From assembly GCF_035117555.1 (NCBI RefSeq), contig NZ_JAYKPK010000002.1, forward strand, positions 124,001-188,000: a stretch of 64,000 nucleotides of DNA. Direction: 5' to 3'. The notes under the pieces are model-generated. The model was given only the letters and a program-made list of their open reading frames with translations. It had not been told where the DNA came from and did no database searches. Every line of letters starts with the position of its first letter. The stretch's first letter is position 1. A program made the translations under genes and the position numbers. Below, in pieces: positions 60,864 to 64,000 of this stretch. The DNA comes from Yoonia sp035117555 (GTDB lineage: Bacteria; Pseudomonadota; Alphaproteobacteria; Rhodobacterales; Rhodobacteraceae).

Positions 60864-60939
60864 TGGTGAGCCGGTCGGGATCCGAACCCGAGACCTACTG
60901 ATTAAAAGTCAGTTGCTCTACCAGCTGAGCTACCGGCCC
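60864..60939 (-). tRNA. tRNA-Lys (anticodon TTT)
   Basis: A 76-nt tRNA. On the minus strand the acceptor GGGCCGG pairs with CCGGCTC (one G-T), the discriminator is A, and CCA is encoded. The anticodon loop CTTTTAA gives TTT, and the T-loop reads GGTTCGGATCC. A promoter lies at 60952-60980 and a shared terminator at 60825-60856. Confidence 0.96.
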
Positions 60940-60951
60940 ACACATTCGCGC

Positions 60952-60980
60952 TCATTAGAAAGTCAGGGCAGCGGGGTCAA
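60952..60980 (-). promoter_or_regulatory. Promoter of tRNA-Lys
   Basis: On the minus strand TTGACC (60975-60980), a 17-nt spacer and TAATGA (60952-60957), followed by a GC-rich stretch (GCGCG) before the tRNA, which is usual for growth-rate-controlled tRNA genes. Confidence 0.75.
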
Positions 60981-61035
60981 CCCCCAAATGCCATCGCGGC
61001 TGGATTACTGTCTGCGCATTGTCTATATGGCCCAG

Positions 61036-61851
61036 ATGACACAGCGCAGACCACCTTATTTACCGTTCATGAAAATGCACGGCCTGGGCAACGATTTTGT
61101 TGTCGTGGACGAACGTGGCCAAATGCCACAGGTCGATGCTGCGCTTGCGCGCGCCATGGCCGACCGGCATCGGGGCGTCGGATTTGACCAATTGGCGGTG
61201 ATCACGGACAGCACCCAAGGCGATCTGCATCTGACCTTCTGGAACAGCGACGGGTCCACCTCGGCCGCTTGCGGCAATGCCACACGCTGCATCGCGCGGC
61301 TGGTGATGGACCAGACCGGGCGCGACAGCCTGACGATCATGACAGATCGCGGCACCTTGCAGGCGGTGGATGCGGGTGACGGTCTGACATCCGTCAACAT
61401 GGGCCAGCCGCAGCTGGCATGGGACGAAATTCCACTGTCAGAACAAATGGATACGCTGCATCTGCCGATAGATGGCGCACCCACCGCCACCGGCATGGGC
61501 AACCCGCATTGCACCTTTTTTGTCGATGATGCCGAGGCGGTGGACCTTGCCACACAGGGCGCGTTGATCGAACAGCACCCGCTTTTCCCGCAGCGGACCA
61601 ATGTGCAATTCGCACATCTGATCGGGCCCGATCATCTGCGGATGCGGGTCTGGGAACGCGGCGTCGGGGTGACGCTCGCCTCTGGCTCCTCTTCCTGCGC
61701 CACAGCCGTTGCCGCGGCAAGGCGCGGGCTGACCGGCAAAAAGGTGACCATCACGCTCGACGGTGGCGATCTGGTCATCGACTGGCGCGATGACGGCGTC
61801 TGGATGACCGGCGCGACGGCCTATGTCTTTGACGGGCAATGGCGGCTGTGA
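61036..61851 (+). CDS. dapF: Diaminopimelate epimerase
   Basis: A 271-residue cofactor-free epimerase that makes meso-diaminopimelate for lysine and peptidoglycan. The two catalytic cysteines are C79 in SAACGNATRC and C221 in GSSSCATAVAAARRGL. FMKMHGLGNDFVVVDERG is the usual opening. I chose ATG 61036; 61027 is also possible, and frames starting at 60913 overlap tRNA-Lys. No clear ribosome site is visible. It overlaps mtaB by 1 nt (TGATG). Confidence 0.95.
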   Translation: MTQRRPPYLPFMKMHGLGNDFVVVDERGQMPQVDAALARAMADRHRGVGFDQLAVITDSTQGDLHLTFWNSDGSTSAACGNATRCIARLVMDQTGRDSLTIMTDRGTLQAVDAGDGLTSVNMGQPQLAWDEIPLSEQMDTLHLPIDGAPTATGMGNPHCTFFVDDAEAVDLATQGALIEQHPLFPQRTNVQFAHLIGPDHLRMRVWERGVGVTLASGSSSCATAVAAARRGLTGKKVTITLDGGDLVIDWRDDGVWMTGATAYVFDGQWRL

Positions 61852-63107
61852 TGCAGAACGCCCCGGTCTTTTCGAATCACGGTTGCCGCTTGAACGCCTA
61901 TGAAACCGAAGCGATGAAGGAACTGGCCGCAAGCGCCGGTGTTCAGAACGCCGTGATCGTGAACACCTGTGCGGTCACATCAGAGGCCGTGCGCAAAGCC
62001 CGCCAGGACATCCGCAAACTACGCCGCGACCACCCGGATGCGAAAATCATCGTCACCGGCTGCGCCGCCCAGACAGAACCCGGCACTTTCGCCAAAATGG
62101 CCGAGGTTGATCTGGTCATCGGCAATACCGAGAAAATGGACCCCGCGACATGGGCCGGCATGGCCCCCGATCTGATCGGCCAGACAGAGGCGGTGCAGGT
62201 CGATGACATCATGTCCGTGACCGAAACCGCAGGCCATCTGATCGATGGTTTCGGCACCCGCAGCCGCGCCTATGTGCAGGTGCAGAACGGCTGCGACCAT
62301 CGCTGCACCTTCTGCATCATCCCTTTCGGGCGCGGCAATTCGCGGTCGGTCCCTGCCGGTGTCGTCGTGGATCAGATCAAACGTCTGGTGGATCGCGGCT
62401 ATGCCGAGGTGGTGCTGACGGGTGTCGATCTGACCAGCTGGGGTGCCGATCTGCCAAGCGCGCCGAAACTGGGTGATCTGGTGATGCGTATCCTGAAACT
62501 GGTGCCCGATCTGCCGCGCCTGCGGATCAGTTCCATCGATTCGATCGAGGTGGACGACAATCTGATGCAGGCCATCGCGACCGAACCCCGGCTGATGCCG
62601 CATCTGCATCTGTCGCTGCAACATGGCGACGATCTGATCCTCAAACGGATGAAACGCCGCCATCTGCGCGACGATGCGATCCGGTTCTGTCAAGATGCGC
62701 GCGCTTTGCGGCCAGATATGACCTTTGGTGCCGATATCATCGCCGGTTTCCCGACCGAGACGGAGGATATGTTCGCCAATTCGCTGGCGCTGGTGCAGGA
62801 ATGCGACCTGACCTGGCTGCATGTCTTTCCCTATTCCGCGCGCCCCGGCACGCCTGCCGCGCGGATGCCCGCCGTGAATGGCAAGGCAATCAAGGACCGC
62901 GCCGCCCGGCTACGCGCCGCTGGCGACGCGCAGGTCAGCGCGCATCTGGCCGCGCAGGTCGGCAGGACCCATCAGATCCTGATGGAAAGCCCGCGCATGG
63001 GCCGCACCGCACAATTCACCGAAGTCGTCTTTGAGACCGACCAACCCGAAAGCCGGATCGTGACGGCCCAAATCACCGGCGTCGCTGACAATCATCTGTT
63101 GGCCTGA
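61851..63107 (+). CDS. mtaB: tRNA t6A37 methylthiotransferase
   Basis: A 418-residue radical SAM enzyme that adds a methylthio group to t6A at position 37 of ANN-decoding tRNAs. N-terminal cysteines C12, C40 and C71 bind the auxiliary 4Fe-4S cluster, and C148, C152 and C155 (CDHRCTFC) bind the SAM cluster. A short TRAM-like tail ends it. Start 61851 overlaps the dapF stop (TGATG); ATG 61839 is an alternative. A perfect terminator (63109-63134) follows immediately. Confidence 0.94.
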   Translation: MQNAPVFSNHGCRLNAYETEAMKELAASAGVQNAVIVNTCAVTSEAVRKARQDIRKLRRDHPDAKIIVTGCAAQTEPGTFAKMAEVDLVIGNTEKMDPATWAGMAPDLIGQTEAVQVDDIMSVTETAGHLIDGFGTRSRAYVQVQNGCDHRCTFCIIPFGRGNSRSVPAGVVVDQIKRLVDRGYAEVVLTGVDLTSWGADLPSAPKLGDLVMRILKLVPDLPRLRISSIDSIEVDDNLMQAIATEPRLMPHLHLSLQHGDDLILKRMKRRHLRDDAIRFCQDARALRPDMTFGADIIAGFPTETEDMFANSLALVQECDLTWLHVFPYSARPGTPAARMPAVNGKAIKDRAARLRAAGDAQVSAHLAAQVGRTHQILMESPRMGRTAQFTEVVFETDQPESRIVTAQITGVADNHLLA

Positions 63108-63108
63108 T

Positions 63109-63134
63109 AAAACCTTCCCCGCGGGGAAGGTTTT
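63109..63134 (+). terminator. Intrinsic terminator after mtaB
   Basis: A perfect 26-nt palindrome: AAAACCTTCCCC, central GC, GGGGAAGGTTTT, then TCTC. It begins 1 nt after the mtaB stop and could work on both strands. Confidence 0.85.
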
Positions 63135-63145
63135 CTCGCTTTGTT

Positions 63146-63166
63146 CAAAATACTCCCGCCGGAGGC
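63146..63166. repeat. Short extragenic repeat, copy 2
   Basis: Identical over 21 bp to 30174-30194. Here its GGAGG end lies 11 nt before the TTG start of the GST gene and may act as its ribosome site. Confidence 0.75.
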
Positions 63167-63176
63167 ATCGAATCTT

Positions 63177-63809
63177 TTGCAATCCCTGCCCATCCTCTGG
63201 AGCTTCCGCCGCTGCCCCTATGCCATGCGCGCAAGGCTCGCGATCCACGCCAGTGGTGTCCCGGTCGCACTGCGTGAAATCCTGCTGCGCGACAAACCGG
63301 CAGATTTTCTGGCGACCTCACCCAAAGGCACGGTGCCGGTCGTTGATACCGGCACCCAAGTGATTGCCGAAAGCCGCGACATCATGCTTTGGGCGCTGGC
63401 GCAGAATGACCCAGAGGGCTGGCTGAACATGCCGCAGCAAGGGCGCGACCTGATTGACCTCTGCGATGGGCCGTTCAAAGCGGCGCTGGATCACACCAAA
63501 TATGCCGTGCGCTATCCCGATCTGGACCCCGAGGATGAACGCCAGAAAGCCATGGATTTCCTGCGTGATCTGGATGCGCGGCTGACCGTTACGCCTTTCC
63601 TTCTGGGGCCTGAACGCCGGATGGCGGATATGGCGATCCTGCCGTTCGTGCGACAATTCGCGCAGATCGAAAGGGTTTGGTTTGACGCCCAAGGGCTGTT
63701 CGGCGTTGCGCGCTGGCTGACAGATTTCACCCGATCTACGCGCTTTGCCGCCGTGATGCAGAAACATGAGCCTTGGCAAAGCGGGCAGGATCAGGTTTTG
63801 TTCCCGTGA
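63177..63809 (+). CDS. Glutathione S-transferase-like protein
   Basis: A protein of about 210 residues. The thioredoxin-like domain opens PILWSFRRCPYAMRARLAIH, with a CPYA motif like GrxB and omega-class GSTs, then KGTVPVVDTGTQVIAESRDIM as the glutathione site. The helical C-domain has DHTKYAVRYPD and MADMAILPFVRQFAQIER. No ATG fits; TTG 63177 with the repeat's GGAGG upstream is the best start (63141 TTG lies within the repeat region). The next GST gene starts 18 nt after its stop, so two GST-fold genes stand in tandem. Confidence 0.85.
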   Translation: MQSLPILWSFRRCPYAMRARLAIHASGVPVALREILLRDKPADFLATSPKGTVPVVDTGTQVIAESRDIMLWALAQNDPEGWLNMPQQGRDLIDLCDGPFKAALDHTKYAVRYPDLDPEDERQKAMDFLRDLDARLTVTPFLLGPERRMADMAILPFVRQFAQIERVWFDAQGLFGVARWLTDFTRSTRFAAVMQKHEPWQSGQDQVLFP

Positions 63810-63827
63810 ATTGCAAAGGGTGCCGAA

Positions 63828-64000
63828 ATGAAACTGCTGATGTCCCCCGCCTCGCCTTTCGTGCGCAAAGTGCGTGTCGTGCTGCGCGAACTTGATCTGC
63901 TGGATCAGGTGGAAGAAGTGAATGTCACCACCACACCGCTGGCATCCGATGCGACGGTGATCGCCGCGAACCCGGTCGGCAAGATCCCGGCCCTTGTGCG
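63828..64000 (+). CDS. Glutathione S-transferase, cut by window edge
   Basis: The first 57 residues of a GST: MKLLMSPASPFVRKVRVVLR with a likely active Ser in SPFVRK, then NPVGKIPALV at the glutathione-binding loop. The remainder lies beyond the window. The ATG at 63828 comes 18 nt after the previous GST gene. It differs from that gene in the active-site motif (SPF against CPYA), so it is not a recent copy. Confidence 0.88.
   Translation, partial: MKLLMSPASPFVRKVRVVLRELDLLDQVEEVNVTTTPLASDATVIAANPVGKIPALV

Noticed and set aside
60913..61035. Upstream extension of dapF
   Set aside because: It would overlap tRNA-Lys and its promoter and adds residues not found in the family.
1..64000. CRISPR arrays, insertion sequences or prophage
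   Set aside because: No regularly spaced repeats, transposase, integrase or phage-type genes were seen on either strand.

Overview
This 64 kb window reads as chromosomal DNA of an alphaproteobacterium of the order Rhodobacterales (Roseobacter-type marine Rhodobacteraceae). The evidence is high-GC coding sequence, many TRAP and ABC importers, the petP/petR regulator pair, short extragenic repeats of a type I recall from this family, and familiar neighbour pairs such as xseB-ispA-dxs. Nearly all of it is coding. No CRISPR array, integrase, transposase or phage gene was seen.

Layout. 0-7 kb: end of adenylate kinase, then a two-subunit sodium:solute symporter followed by a cNMP/CBS/DUF294 signalling protein, a small membrane protein and a membrane-anchored DnaQ-type exonuclease. 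6.6-13 kb (minus strand): a five-gene operon made of a TAXI-TRAP binding protein, a fused TRAP permease, a UspA protein, a class III aminotransferase and a BKACE beta-keto acid cleavage enzyme. 13-17.5 kb: an NAD-dependent epimerase-like protein, a membrane protein, a NavMs-like sodium channel and a TrkA/TrkH potassium uptake pair. 17.6-25.9 kb: a LacI regulator facing the scar of a deleted sugar operon, then a second LacI gene with an intact sugar operon (isomerase, Gfo/Idh dehydrogenase, RbsA-type ABC importer). 26-36.5 kb: dxs-ispA-xseB-HDAC, petR-petP, a branched-chain aminotransferase, a small protein, an EamA exporter, a fatty acid desaturase, queG and a GST. 36.5-46.7 kb: mtgA, the glutamate synthase operon gltD-X-Y-gltB carrying two paralogous secreted proteins between its subunits, uppP and an NDUFA9-like protein. 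46.9-52.9 kb: tRNA-Leu(CAG) and an RpiR-ABC-PHP operon. 53-60.8 kb: an N-formylglutamate amidohydrolase, a DctQMP TRAP system, a glutamine-synthetase-like ligase, an ALDH and an Fe-ADH in one operon. 60.8-64 kb: tRNA-Lys(TTT), dapF, mtaB and two GSTs, the last cut by the window edge.

How the genes work together. Three import-plus-catabolism modules stand out. The TAXI operon fits uptake and transamination of an amino compound to a beta-keto acid that BKACE then cleaves. The FGase-TRAP-GS-ALDH-ADH operon fits a gamma-glutamyl-protected amine or amino-alcohol pathway, like those known for isopropylamine and putrescine but with a different candidate hydrolase. The second LacI operon fits oxidation and isomerisation of a sugar or cyclitol. 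Four genes for secreted binding proteins are each followed by a strong hairpin. The most unusual regulatory signals are a near-perfect 26-bp dyad upstream of gltD and two LacI-type operators, about five helical turns apart, still flanking a promoter whose operon has been deleted.
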